A stretch of 64,000 nt of DNA from Iamia sp038233075 (GCA_038233075.1 JBBSMQ010000002.1:1-64000), one strand, 5' to 3'; shown: positions 42,046 to 50,249, counted from the first letter of the stretch. The notes: generated from the sequence alone by a model not told the origin. A program made the numbers and translations.

Positions 42046-42888
42046 TCAGTCGGGGACGGGCGGCAGCCAGGCGGTGTCGATGCCCTCGTCGGCCATGGCG
42101 GCATAGACCGCGGCACTGTCCTCGCCCGTCAGGCGCTGGACGTACTCGATGCCGTCGAGGTGGTCGATCTCGTGCTGGCAGATGCGGGCCAGCACCTCGT
42201 CGAGGGTCGCCTCCAGCACGTCGCCGTGCAGCGTGCGGGCCCGGACCTGGATGCGTCGGGGGCGCACCAGGCGGGCCTCGACATCGTCCACCTGGAGCGA
42301 CAGGCACCCCTCGGGGTAGGTCCAGGTGCCCTCCGAGGCCCGGACCTCGGGGTCGACCAGGGTCTCGGGCAGGGCCCGCTTGTGCACGTGCACGAAGAGC
42401 CGGAGGGCCACGCCGACCTGGTTGGCGGCCAGCCCCACCCCCGGTGCCCGGTGCATGACCTTCACCATGTGCTTCGCCAGCGCCTTGATGTCCGGTGTCA
42501 CCGCCCCCACGGCCTCGGTCGGTCGGTGGAGCACCTGGGTCTCGACGGGGACCACGCCCTTGGCGGCTCGGGGGTCCTCGGCGTCGAAGGGCCAGACCTC
42601 GTCGATCGACCAGATCGCGCTCCCCCCCGGGGCCACCGCCACCGCGGCGCCGGGATCGACGGGTGCGACGAGGTGCTCGGCCGCGACCGGGTGCCCGGTC
42701 GAGAACCGGCGCCCGCAGCTGCAGGTGCACAGGTCGGCGATCCGACCGCCGTCGATGCTCCAGCGGGTGATGCGGTGGAGCGGCTCACAGGGTCGGTCGC
42801 CCCGGCGCACCGGGCACTCGGAGTGGGTGACGCGCCCGGCGTGCTCGACATCTCGCGCTGCTCGTCCCCGGTCGCGGCGGCGAACCAT
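42046..42888 (-). CDS. def: Peptide deformylase with a cysteine-rich N-terminal extension
   Basis: A 280-residue protein. Residues about 115-275 form a complete peptide deformylase: G-V-G-L-A-A-N-Q (150-157), E-G-C-L-S-L (metal ligand Cys195) and Q-H-E-I-D-H-L-D-G (His239, Glu240, His243). It removes the formyl group from nascent proteins. The preceding about 110 residues are not part of the usual enzyme and hold five cysteines (25, 34, 54, 56, 58), in a pattern such as C-x8-C...C-T-C-S-C, suggesting a metal-binding ribbon. ATG 42888. Genomes often carry several def copies, so this may be a specialised one. Confidence 0.88.
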   Translation of the reverse strand: MVRRRDRGRAARDVEHAGRVTHSECPVRRGDRPCEPLHRITRWSIDGGRIADLCTCSCGRRFSTGHPVAAEHLVAPVDPGAAVAVAPGGSAIWSIDEVWPFDAEDPRAAKGVVPVETQVLHRPTEAVGAVTPDIKALAKHMVKVMHRAPGVGLAANQVGVALRLFVHVHKRALPETLVDPEVRASEGTWTYPEGCLSLQVDDVEARLVRPRRIQVRARTLHGDVLEATLDEVLARICQHEIDHLDGIEYVQRLTGEDSAAVYAAMADEGIDTAWLPPVPD

Positions 42889-43058
42889 GCCCTCTCCTCC
42901 TGCGCCGGTGGCCGGCGCGGCGACGTCGGGGGCGACGGTACCCGGAGCCGGTGCTCGGTCCGACCCGGCCCAGGGTGCGGCTTTGCCCGCCCCGTCGTGA
43001 ACGGAGGAGCTCGGGCCGCCCCCGTCCTCACGAGCGGAGCTCGGGGGAGGGCCCAGGC

Positions 43059-43781
43059 TCAGCCCCCGTCGGTGCCGTCCACCGACATGTCATCCTCCGC
43101 CGGTCGGTAGCGCTCGAACGCGCCCGTACCGACCACGTAGCGCACCGCCCCGGCTCGGTTGCGGACGCCGAGCTTGGAGAAGGCCCGGCTGAGGTGGGTC
43201 TTGACCGTCTCCCCACCCACGTAGAGCGCGGTGCCGATCTCCGCGTTGGTGAGGCCTTCAGAGGCGAGGATTAGCACCTGGCTCTCGCGCTCGCTCAAGC
43301 CATCGGCCTTCCCCGGCCACTCCAGCTCATCGAGGGCCGGCTCCAACGAGACACCGGTGGCGATGACCTCCTCGCCGGAGGCGACGCGGACGAGGGCATC
43401 GACGATGGTCGCAGCCGGCAGCGACTTGGCGATCACCCCCGACGCGCCCGCGTGCTGCGCCTCGGCGATGTGCTGGGGTGACGGGTCCAGGGTGAACATG
43501 GCGGTGTGACGGACATCGCGACGTGCCTGCAACTTGCGCAGCGACGCCTCAGCGATGCCGGTCCGTCCGTAGGTGTCGTAGAGGGCCACGTCGATGGGCG
43601 GGTGGTCGATGGGCTCGCCGACCACGATGCGCTCGACGACCTCGGCTCGATCCGAGAACCGCCGGAGCATCCCCGCCACGCCATCGATGATGAGCTCGTA
43701 GTCGTTGACCACCGCCACGGAGATGGGGAGCGCGAGGGTCGCCGCGTTGGAGCGACCCGTGCCGCGAGGATGGTGCTCCAT
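43059..43781 (-). CDS. LuxR/NarL-type response regulator
   Basis: A 240-residue protein with an N-terminal receiver domain (residues 20-140) and a C-terminal LuxR helix-turn-helix (L-S-E-R-E-S-Q-V-L-I-L-A-S-E-G-L-T-N-A-E-I). The phosphoacceptor Asp69 (A-L-Y-D-T-Y-G), Thr97 and Lys119 are present; the acidic pair is Asn26-Asp27. It probably controls genes nearby. It has no partner histidine kinase in the window. A minus-strand GGGTAT lies 9 bp before the ATG (43791-43796), so the transcript may be almost leaderless. It is divergent from the intact YihY gene. Confidence 0.85.
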   Translation of the reverse strand: MEHHPRGTGRSNAATLALPISVAVVNDYELIIDGVAGMLRRFSDRAEVVERIVVGEPIDHPPIDVALYDTYGRTGIAEASLRKLQARRDVRHTAMFTLDPSPQHIAEAQHAGASGVIAKSLPAATIVDALVRVASGEEVIATGVSLEPALDELEWPGKADGLSERESQVLILASEGLTNAEIGTALYVGGETVKTHLSRAFSKLGVRNRAGAVRYVVGTGAFERYRPAEDDMSVDGTDGG

Positions 43782-43905
43782 CCCTCCAGTATACCCCCAG
43801 GGGCTCCCCCGTTCGGGGGGACCGGGTGGACCCGTCGAGGCGCGATCCTGTCGTGGACTCGACACCACCATCGGTCAGCGACACATCGTCCCAGGAGATC
43901 CTGCC

Positions 43906-43956
43906 ATGACCTCGAACCACCGTCATACCGTCGCCCTCGCGACATCGATGCCATGA
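43906..43956 (+). CDS. 16-codon ORF overlapping the YihY start (possible leader peptide)
   Basis: ATG 43906 stands 8 bp after AGGAG, a better ribosome-binding site than that of the YihY gene. The ORF ends in TGA overlapping the YihY ATG (ATGA). The peptide (M-T-S-N-H-R-H-T-V-A-L...) shows no recognisable attenuator. It could couple translation or be the relic of an older N-terminus. Confidence 0.35.
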   Translation: MTSNHRHTVALATSMP

Positions 43957-44924
43957 CCCCCTCGACGCCGGGGTCCAGGGGTCGCAAGGCCCACCGCCCC
44001 CTCCAGCTGCCGATCGACGGCTGGAGGGATGTGGCGGTGCGAACGGGCAAGCAGGTGAAGTCCGACAACGTCCTGCTGATGGCTGCCGGGGTCGCGTTCT
44101 ACGCGCTGCTGGCCCTGGTCCCGGCGCTGGTGGCGATCGTGTCCATCTACGGCCTGGTGGCGGACCCCGCCGAGGTCGGCACGCAGGTGGACGATGCCCT
44201 CTCGGCCGCACCCGCGCAGGTTCGCGACCTCGTCGACGAGCAGCTCACCTCGGTGACCGAGCAGTCCTCCGGCGGTCTCGGCTTCGGCCTCGCCATCGGT
44301 CTGGCCCTCGCCCTGTGGTCGGCGTCGGGGGGCATGAAGCACCTCATGACCGCGGTCAACGTGGCCTACGACGAGGAGGAGACCCGCGGCTTCGTCGCCC
44401 TACGGGGCCAGGCGATGCTGATGACGGTGGGGGCCGTCGCGTTCGTGGTCATGGCGGTGGGGGTGATCACCGTCGTTCCCGCCCTCCTCGAGGACACCTC
44501 GCTCGGAGGGGCCACCAAGGTGCTCGTCTCCATCCTTCGGTGGCCGCTCCTCGGTGCCACGCTGGTCGGGGGCCTGGCCGTGCTCTACCGCTACGCGCCG
44601 GACCGCAAGGAAGCCCGGTGGGTCTGGACCGGCCCGGGGACCCTCGTCGCCGTCGTCCTCTGGCTGGTGGCCTCCATCGGGTTCTCGATCTACACGTCGA
44701 ACTTCGGCTCCTACGGTGAGACCTACGGGTCGCTCGGGGCCGTGGTCGTCCTCATGCTGTGGCTCATGATCTCCGCCGCGGCCGTGATCATCGGCGCCGA
44801 GATCAACGCCGAGGCTGAGCACCAGACCCGCCGCGACACCACCGAGGGCGAGGTCCACCCCCTCGGCCAACGGGGCGCCTACGTGGCCGACACCGTCGGT
44901 GCCGCCACCGACAGCGGGGACTGA
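43953..44924 (+). CDS. YihY/BrkB-family inner-membrane protein
   Basis: A 323-residue protein with six transmembrane helices, the standard length for the family. Conserved pieces: D-N-V-L-L-M-A-A-G-V-A-F-Y-A-L-L-A-L-V-P near residue 33, S-A-S-G-G-M-K-H-L-M-T-A-V-N near 125, Y-G-S-L-G-A-V-V-V-L-M-L-W-L near 265, and the I-I-G-A-E-I-N-A-E tail. The family includes proteins once annotated as ribonuclease BN and may be a transporter. A truncated paralogue lies at 36.3 kb. ATG 43953 overlaps the upstream 16-codon ORF. Confidence 0.85.
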   Translation: MTPSTPGSRGRKAHRPLQLPIDGWRDVAVRTGKQVKSDNVLLMAAGVAFYALLALVPALVAIVSIYGLVADPAEVGTQVDDALSAAPAQVRDLVDEQLTSVTEQSSGGLGFGLAIGLALALWSASGGMKHLMTAVNVAYDEEETRGFVALRGQAMLMTVGAVAFVVMAVGVITVVPALLEDTSLGGATKVLVSILRWPLLGATLVGGLAVLYRYAPDRKEARWVWTGPGTLVAVVLWLVASIGFSIYTSNFGSYGETYGSLGAVVVLMLWLMISAAAVIIGAEINAEAEHQTRRDTTEGEVHPLGQRGAYVADTVGAATDSGD

Positions 44925-44925
44925 G

Positions 44926-45165
44926 GTGGCCATCGCCCTGGGCGTGGCCGTTGTCGTCCTCGTCATGGCCGGTGCCGTGGCCCTCGCCCGGCGGGTCCAG
45001 CACCCCGAGGACTCGGCGTCGCACTCCCACGGCGGGGAGCGGAACAGCACCTCCGACGAGCTCTACGGCAAGGCCGACCGACCGGCCGGCCCCGACGCCG
45101 ACGACCCGGTGGGGCCGGCCCACCTCGACGAGGGGAACCAGCGCCCGGGCCCGGGGGATTCCTGA
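44926..45165 (+). CDS. Small single-pass membrane protein after YihY
   Basis: A 79-residue protein beginning 1 bp after the YihY stop. It has one N-terminal transmembrane helix (residues 2-21) and a charged Ser/His/Asp/Pro tail. GTG start with a GAGG just upstream. It is probably cotranslated with YihY. It has the same layout as the protein at 27169, but there is no clear sequence family. Confidence 0.6.
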   Translation: MAIALGVAVVVLVMAGAVALARRVQHPEDSASHSHGGERNSTSDELYGKADRPAGPDADDPVGPAHLDEGNQRPGPGDS

Positions 45166-45293
45166 CCGACCGTCAGGCTGTCCCGACTGCCGTCGTCCGA
45201 ACATCAGCACCCGACGCCCGACGTCGAAGTAGGTCACCGACGATGCTCCGAGCAGATCCTGCAGCACATCGGCATGCGCGGCGTCGATAGTCG

Positions 45294-45869
45294 TCAGCTC
45301 ACGACCTTGCGGGCCTTCTCCAGGGCCTGAGCGCCTGCGTCGCGCGCCCGGTCGATGGCCGCCGCCGGCAGCCCGCCGAGGATGTTCCCGGGCGGGGTGT
45401 CTGGGCTGTGCGGGTGGGGGTGGGTGGCAACGACCTGCTTGGCCTGCTCCATGTCGTCGCCGATCTCGCCCATGACCTTGCGCTTGAGCACCTCCCGCAC
45501 GGCCGGAAAGAGCTCGCCCTCCTCCTCCTCGACGTGGTGGCGGATGACCTCCATCAGCACCGTGACCTTGGCGTCGAAGCGCTCGGCCTCAGGGTCCATG
45601 CCGTCGAGGTCGGACAGCAGGCGCTTGGCGACCAGGTGCTCCTCCAGGCTCTCCAGCACCTCGTCGTCGGCATCGGGCACCTGGGCGGCCCGGATGGCGG
45701 GGTAGAAGATCTGCTCCTCGATCTCGGCGTGGATCGACAGCTCCCGGATGATGTCGGCCACCAGGTCGGCCTTGGTCTTGACGGCACGGTCGCCTGCCTT
45801 CTCGAACCGCTTGAACAGCTTCTCGACCGTCTTGTGGTCGTCCTTGAGCAGGGTGATGGCATCGGGCAT
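45294..45869 (-). CDS. Hemerythrin/HHE-domain protein
   Basis: A 191-residue four-helix protein. The oxo-diiron ligands are placed as in hemerythrin-like proteins: D-D-H near residue 11, H-A-E-I-E-E-Q-I-F-Y-P near 46-56, E-E-H near 84, and H-H-V-E-E-E-E-G-E-L-F-P near 115-126. It probably senses or stores oxygen, NO or iron, or protects against oxidative stress. The C-terminal about 45 residues add a basic helix (A-L-E-K-A-R-K-V-V-S). A promoter-like GTTT-N15-GGGCAG (45878-45902) ends 9 bp before the ATG. The 45165-45293 gap is empty. The minus-strand region upstream (45903-46080) contains an unassigned Ala/Gln-rich frame. Confidence 0.85.
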   Translation of the reverse strand: MPDAITLLKDDHKTVEKLFKRFEKAGDRAVKTKADLVADIIRELSIHAEIEEQIFYPAIRAAQVPDADDEVLESLEEHLVAKRLLSDLDGMDPEAERFDAKVTVLMEVIRHHVEEEEGELFPAVREVLKRKVMGEIGDDMEQAKQVVATHPHPHSPDTPPGNILGGLPAAAIDRARDAGAQALEKARKVVS

Positions 45870-45877
45870 GCGTGCCG

Positions 45878-45902
45878 CTGCCCCGGGGCTCGGAGCCCAA
45901 AC
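45878..45902 (-). promoter_or_regulatory. Putative SigB/F-type promoter of the hemerythrin gene
   Basis: Minus-strand GTTT (45899-45902), 15-bp spacer, GGGCAG (45878-45883). The -10 element ends 9 bp from the ATG, which predicts a nearly leaderless transcript. Confidence 0.5.
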
Positions 45903-46098
45903 CGCGCCACGTTCCAGGCCTGGCCCAGCGCCTGGTCCGAGACCGAGGAGAGCTGCTCGGAAGCGGTGTCGGCCACCCCCCGGGCCTGGTCGGCGGCGTT
46001 GGCGGCCACGGCTTGACCCTGCTCGGTGGCGGCCTCGGACGTGCCCCGGGCACCAAACCCTGCGCTTGGCCCCGGTCGAGCCGGGCAGGGAGGCCGGC

Positions 46099-46701
46099 AT
46101 GACCCTTCGCGCCCTCGCCCTCAGCTGCACCCTCAAGCCTTCGGGGCAGGTCTCCAGCACCGACCTCATGTGCCAGCGCCTGCTCGATGCCCTCGCCGAC
46201 CACGACGTGGAGGGCGATCTTGTCCGCGTCGTCGATCACGACGTGCGACCCGGCGTCACCTCCGACCAGGGCGACGGGGACGAGTGGCCCGCCCTCCGGG
46301 AGCGCGTGCTTGCGGCCGACGTGCTCGTGCTGGGCACGCCCATCTGGCTGGGTGGCCCCTCGAGCATCGCTGTGCGGGTGCTCGAGCGCTTGGACGCCTT
46401 CCTCGGCGAGGAGGACGACCAGGGCCGCATGATCAGCTACGACAAGGTGGCGGTGGTCGCCACAGTCGGCAACGAGGACGGCGCCCACCACGTGTCAGCC
46501 GAGCTCTACCAGGGTCTGTCCGACGTCGGGTTCACCATCCCGCCCAACGCCACCGTGTACTGGGTGGGTGAGGCCCAGGGTGGAGTCGACTACCAGGACC
46601 TGGACCCGCAGCCCGACTCTGTGGCCTCGACCCTCATCGACGTCGCCCGCAACGCCTCTCACCTGGCCCGGGTGCTCAAGGAGTCGCCCTACCCTGCGTG
46701 A
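46099..46701 (+). CDS. Flavodoxin-fold NAD(P)H-dependent oxidoreductase
   Basis: A 200-residue protein of the NADPH-dependent FMN reductase/flavodoxin fold. The FMN phosphate loop is S-C-T-L-K-P-S-G-Q-V-S-S-T near residue 8, and V-L-V-L-G-T-P-I-W-L-G-G-P-S-S near residue 75 is the isoalloxazine-binding motif. W-V-G-E-A near residue 155 continues the fold. Substrate is unknown; quinone or azo reduction is usual in the family. ATG 46099 has AGGGAGG upstream. It stands alone between hemerythrin and the methyltransferase cluster. Confidence 0.82.
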   Translation: MTLRALALSCTLKPSGQVSSTDLMCQRLLDALADHDVEGDLVRVVDHDVRPGVTSDQGDGDEWPALRERVLAADVLVLGTPIWLGGPSSIAVRVLERLDAFLGEEDDQGRMISYDKVAVVATVGNEDGAHHVSAELYQGLSDVGFTIPPNATVYWVGEAQGGVDYQDLDPQPDSVASTLIDVARNASHLARVLKESPYPA

Positions 46702-46807
46702 CCCCGGTTCGACAGCAGCTGAGTCCCCGCCCCCTCCGCACGGGCGGCGACGAGGAGCGGAGATCTCTCGGCCACCGACCCGTTCGGGTGGTCCTGGCCG
46801 AGGACCG

Positions 46808-46831
46808 GTTTGAGCTCGGACCGACGGGAAG
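46808..46831 (+). promoter_or_regulatory. Putative SigB/F-type promoter of the methyltransferase-glycosyltransferase pair
   Basis: Plus-strand GTTT (46808-46811), 14-bp spacer, GGGAAG (46826-46831), about 42 bp upstream of the ATG at 46874. Confidence 0.45.
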
Positions 46832-46873
46832 CGTACCCGGACCGCCCCCGACCGACGCCGAGGAAGCCCACCG

Positions 46874-47440
46874 ATGGACCCCTGCAGCCCTGCGGCCTTC
46901 GAGGCCAAGTACGCAGCGGAGCCCGACCCGTGGCGGTTCACCACATCTCCCTATGAGCTCGGTCGGTACCACTCGATCCTCGAGCTCCTCAGCCGCGACC
47001 ACTACCAATCGGGGTACGAACCAGCCTGCTCTCTCGGTGTCCTGACCGCGCGGCTTGCTCCCCGCTGTGACCGGCTCCTCGCCGTCGACGTGGCGCCCAC
47101 CGCCGTCGCCGTTGCGAGGCGGCGATGTCAGGACCTCCCCAACACCCGCGTCGAGATCGGCTCCGTGGCCGAGCCACGACGCGAGGTGTTCGACCTCATC
47201 GTGTTCAGCGAGCTCGGCTACTACTTCTCCCGAGAGACGCTCACAAGGGTCCTGAGAGGGGTGTTGAGCTCACTTGCAGCGGGCGGCGAGCTGGTGGCCT
47301 GCCACTGGACCGGCGAGAGCGAGGACCACGTGCTGGCCGGCGCAGAGGTCCACGACGAGATCGCTCGCCAGCCGGAGTTGGATCAGTGTGGCGCCAAGGA
47401 GTGCGACGGGTTCATCCTCGACTCGTGGCAGCGCCGGTGA
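46874..47440 (+). CDS. NodS-like SAM-dependent methyltransferase
   Basis: A 188-residue class I methyltransferase of the NodS type. The start (Y-A-A-E-P-D-P-W-R-F-T-T-S-P-Y-E-L-G-R-Y) is characteristic, E-P-A-C-S-L-G-V-L-T replaces the usual E-x-G-C-x-x-G SAM loop, and D-L-I-V-F-S-E-L-G-Y-Y-F follows. It probably N- or O-methylates a sugar or amine intermediate. Its stop overlaps the glycosyltransferase start. Together with the convergent acyl-CoA dehydrogenase and PIG-L genes it forms a four-gene set. Confidence 0.85.
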   Translation: MDPCSPAAFEAKYAAEPDPWRFTTSPYELGRYHSILELLSRDHYQSGYEPACSLGVLTARLAPRCDRLLAVDVAPTAVAVARRRCQDLPNTRVEIGSVAEPRREVFDLIVFSELGYYFSRETLTRVLRGVLSSLAAGGELVACHWTGESEDHVLAGAEVHDEIARQPELDQCGAKECDGFILDSWQRR

Positions 47441-48252
47441 CGACCAGCGTCCAACCGCGGCCTTCCTCGCGCCCACCATCGCCCGTCATCGACCGACGGG
47501 CCGGCTGGCGGGTCGGCGTCGTGTTGCCAGCCCGGGACGAAGGTGCGTCCATCGTCGGGTGCGTGACGAGCGTCCGAGCCGCGTTGGGTGCATCGCGACG
47601 GCGGGGCCAGATCGTTGTCGTCGCCGACTGCTGCTCGGACCGGACGACCGAGCTGGCTCGTGAGGCGCTGGGAGACGACGGGGAGGTGCTGGTGAGCAGG
47701 GCGGGGAACCCAGGCATGGCGCGCCGGCTCGGCGTCTCCCACATCCTCTCCCAGGATCCCGGCGACCCGGCGACGATGTGGCTGGCGACCACCGATGCCG
47801 ACGGCACCGTCCCGGCCGACTGGCTGTGCACGCAGCTCGACCTGGCCGACACCGGAGCCGTCGCCGTGGCCGGCATCGTCGTGCTCGACGAGGGTGCTGA
47901 CCCAACCCTGGCCGGTCGCCACCGGGCCGTCTACACCCTCCACCCCGACGGGACCCATCCTCACGTCCACGGCGCCAACCTCGGTGTGCGCGCCGACGCC
48001 TACCTCGACGTCGGCGGCTGGTCCGACGACCCAGCCGTCGGTGAAGACCAGAGGATGTGGACCCAGCTTCGGGACCGGGGGTGGCCCGTCAGCGCATCGA
48101 GCAGCTCGTGGGTCACCACGAGCAGCCGCACGGTCGGCCGCGTCGACGGCGGCTTCGCCACGGACCTCCTCGACCTCAGCGCCGGTCACGAGCCACGGGG
48201 GCCTCGCGCCACCACCCACATCTCATCCAGTGCCCCGGCCGGGGTCAGCTGA
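47437..48252 (+). CDS. Glycosyltransferase family 2
   Basis: A 271-residue GT-A enzyme. V-V-L-P-A-R-D-E-G-A-S-I near residue 31 is the donor-binding start, V-V-V-A-D-C-C-S-D-R-T near 66 is the first acidic motif, and T-T-D-A-D-G-T-V-P near 118 is the D-x-D. H-G-A-N-L-G-V-R-A-D-A-Y and G-E-D-Q-R-M-W near 180-208 complete the acceptor site. GTG start coupled to the methyltransferase (GTGA). Convergent with the acyl-CoA dehydrogenase gene, with an 8-bp overlap of the 3' ends. Confidence 0.85.
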   Translation: MTTSVQPRPSSRPPSPVIDRRAGWRVGVVLPARDEGASIVGCVTSVRAALGASRRRGQIVVVADCCSDRTTELAREALGDDGEVLVSRAGNPGMARRLGVSHILSQDPGDPATMWLATTDADGTVPADWLCTQLDLADTGAVAVAGIVVLDEGADPTLAGRHRAVYTLHPDGTHPHVHGANLGVRADAYLDVGGWSDDPAVGEDQRMWTQLRDRGWPVSASSSSWVTTSSRTVGRVDGGFATDLLDLSAGHEPRGPRATTHISSSAPAGVS

Positions 48253-49312
48253 CGTCATCGGTCGACGTCCCATGCGCAGCCGGGTCACCGGCGTGCGTCC
48301 GAACCTCCGCGTGAAGGTCACCCAGGGCCTGGAGGTCGCTCTCGGCGTGGCACTGACGGCGGTAGATCGACAGGGCGTGGTTGCGGGCCTCGACCTCGGG
48401 ACGAGACACGAGCGGCCGAGGACCGAGCGCACGGGCGAACCGCTCCTGCACCTCGGCGCAGGCCACATCGACGAGGTGACGCACCGTCAACGCGGTCGAC
48501 CGGGCCTCCGCCACCGTCCCCTGAGGACCGCGCTCATCCACCTGGCGGCCCGCGGCGTCGAGGGTGGCCTCGAGGTGCCAGGCGAGGGCGACGAGCGCTC
48601 CCAGGTGCGCCCGGCCATGAGGGTCCGACGGCGGGCTGCGGCGTGCGACGTCGATGAGGCCCAGGGCGGCTCCTGCCCAGCAGGCCGCAGGACCGACCGC
48701 CCCGTCCCAGAAGCCGGGGCGTGTCAGGTACCAACCCGAGCCGTGAACGATCTGCGAGTCGTCGACCTCCAGTCCGGTCAGGTCGACCACGGCCGTCACC
48801 GTGTCGGCCAGAGCTGCAGTCGTCCACGACGAGACGTCGATGCGACCGGGATCCAGGTCCCGCAGGTCGACATCGACCAGGAGGACCGACGGACGCGACC
48901 GGTCGTGTTCACTGACGCGAGAAATCGTGACGAGAGCGCGGTCGACGAGCCCGGCGCCGCTGCAGAACGCCTTCGCCCCCCTCAACACGTGGGTCCGGTG
49001 CGAGGTGCGTCGGGCCGCAAGGGCCCATCGCGGATGCTCCGAGGCCCACACGCCGTAGAGCGACCCTGGGTGCGCTTGGCGGTCAGCCTCGAGCAGGATC
49101 TGCACCGCGTCGACGTGGGCCTCGGCGATCCGCGCCTCGGAGACGTCGGCCCGGGCCAGCTCCGCCAAGGCACGCCACCGGGCGGAGGTCTCTCCCCCTC
49201 CGAGCTCGGGGAGGTCGAGCTGGCCGGCCTCGAGGCGGGCCCGCAGGCGATCGAGCAACGTCGAGGACCCGTCGGGGCCCAGGTGCTCAGCGACCGTGGG
49301 GGCTCCGGTCAC
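48245..49312 (-). CDS. Acyl-CoA dehydrogenase-like flavoprotein
   Basis: A 355-residue protein with the acyl-CoA dehydrogenase layout: an N-terminal helical part, a central beta domain (L-R-G-A-K-A-F-C-S-G-A-G then R-A-L-V-T-I near residues 110-125), and a C-terminal helical bundle. It is shorter and more divergent than catabolic enzymes, and I cannot locate the catalytic Glu with confidence. Paralogues of this type sit with PIG-L, NodS-like and GT2 genes in other bacteria, where the pathway is not defined. GTG 49312 lies inside the 3' end of the PIG-L gene (26-bp overlap). Confidence 0.75.
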   Translation of the reverse strand: MTGAPTVAEHLGPDGSSTLLDRLRARLEAGQLDLPELGGGETSARWRALAELARADVSEARIAEAHVDAVQILLEADRQAHPGSLYGVWASEHPRWALAARRTSHRTHVLRGAKAFCSGAGLVDRALVTISRVSEHDRSRPSVLLVDVDLRDLDPGRIDVSSWTTAALADTVTAVVDLTGLEVDDSQIVHGSGWYLTRPGFWDGAVGPAACWAGAALGLIDVARRSPPSDPHGRAHLGALVALAWHLEATLDAAGRQVDERGPQGTVAEARSTALTVRHLVDVACAEVQERFARALGPRPLVSRPEVEARNHALSIYRRQCHAESDLQALGDLHAEVRTHAGDPAAHGTSTDDVS

Positions 49313-50054
49313 GGATGATCGTCTCCCACGGGCGCCGAAAGCGATCGAGCACCTCTTCGCCGATGATGGGCGGCCCGTCGAGGTGCATGGTCTGGGTCTG
49401 GTGAGCGTCGATGGCCTTCTTCTTGGCCGCACTCGCCTCTGGGCTGAGGGTGACGCGTCGCAGATCAAGCAACGAGAGGTCGGTCGGCGCAGCCCACTGC
49501 CAGGCCCACACCGGGTAGGACCAGACCGTCGACCCGATCTGGCGCGCCACCTCGGCGGCGACGGCGCCGCAGGCGTCGTGATCGGGATGGCCATCGTGGT
49601 CCCATGGCGCGAGGATGAGGGTCCCAGGTCGACACCGGTGCCCCAGTGCGTCGGCCAGCTCCGAGGCGTGTGCCGCGACCCGGCCGTCAGGGAGACCAAG
49701 GCGGTGGGGAGCTCGCTTGACGCCGAGGGCTCGCAGCGCACCGGTCTGCTCCGCCGTTCGCCGAGCCGCGAGGTTGCGCAGGTGGGGGTGGGATGCCTCG
49801 CCGTCGGTGACGGCGAGAACATCGACGGGGACGTCTCGCATCCGCAGCTCCGCCACCAGCCCGCCGACTGCGAGCGACTCGTCGTCGGGGTGAGGCGCCA
49901 CGACGACGACGGGTCGCGTGGAGATGGGCAGCTCGGGGGAACTGCTCACCAGCCGAACCCACTCGACCTCACTGGTGGGGGCGACGACGGGGAACCCGAC
50001 AGCGACACCCGGGATGGTCATGTCGCCTGTCCTGGGTACCGCTTCGGTGGACAT
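49287..50054 (-). CDS. PIG-L family deacetylase
   Basis: A protein of about 255 residues. V-V-A-P-H-P-D-D-E-S-L-A near residue 55 carries the zinc ligands (His, Asp) and catalytic Asp of the LmbE/PIG-L fold. W-D-H-D-G-H-P-D-H near residue 140 gives the second His motif. It removes acetyl groups from N-acetylglucosamine-type sugars, as MshB does in mycothiol synthesis. ATG 50054 follows AGAGGGG and lies just downstream of a promoter-like element. ATG 50021 is an alternative start. It heads the operon with the acyl-CoA dehydrogenase. Confidence 0.85.
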   Translation of the reverse strand: MSTEAVPRTGDMTIPGVAVGFPVVAPTSEVEWVRLVSSSPELPISTRPVVVVAPHPDDESLAVGGLVAELRMRDVPVDVLAVTDGEASHPHLRNLAARRTAEQTGALRALGVKRAPHRLGLPDGRVAAHASELADALGHRCRPGTLILAPWDHDGHPDHDACGAVAAEVARQIGSTVWSYPVWAWQWAAPTDLSLLDLRRVTLSPEASAAKKKAIDAHQTQTMHLDGPPIIGEEVLDRFRRPWETIIRDRSPHGR

Positions 50055-50063
50055 GGCCCCTCT

Positions 50064-50088
50064 CTGCCCGACGTTGTCGCAGTGAAAC
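50064..50088 (-). promoter_or_regulatory. Putative SigB/F-type promoter of the PIG-L operon
   Basis: Minus-strand GTTT (50085-50088), 15-bp spacer, GGGCAG (50064-50069). If used with ATG 50054 the transcript would be nearly leaderless; with ATG 50021 it would have a leader of about 35 bases. Confidence 0.5.
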
Positions 50089-50194
50089 GGCGCGCGCCCC
50101 CAACCACCCGCACGGGTGGCCGTCGCGCTCGCCATCGAACCGAGCGGGCCCGCCATCATCCGATGAACCGCCCCGCCTGACCGGGCGGTGTCCT

Positions 50195-50219
50195 GTTTCC
50201 CCGACCCGTGGCAGGGAAG
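50195..50219 (+). promoter_or_regulatory. Putative SigB/F-type promoter for the small acidic protein at 50250
   Basis: Plus-strand GTTT (50195-50198), 15-bp spacer, GGGAAG (50214-50219), about 30 bp upstream of the ATG with AGAGGAGG in between. Confidence 0.5.
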
Positions 50220-50249
50220 TCGAGACCTCCTACGACAGAGGAGGCCGAC

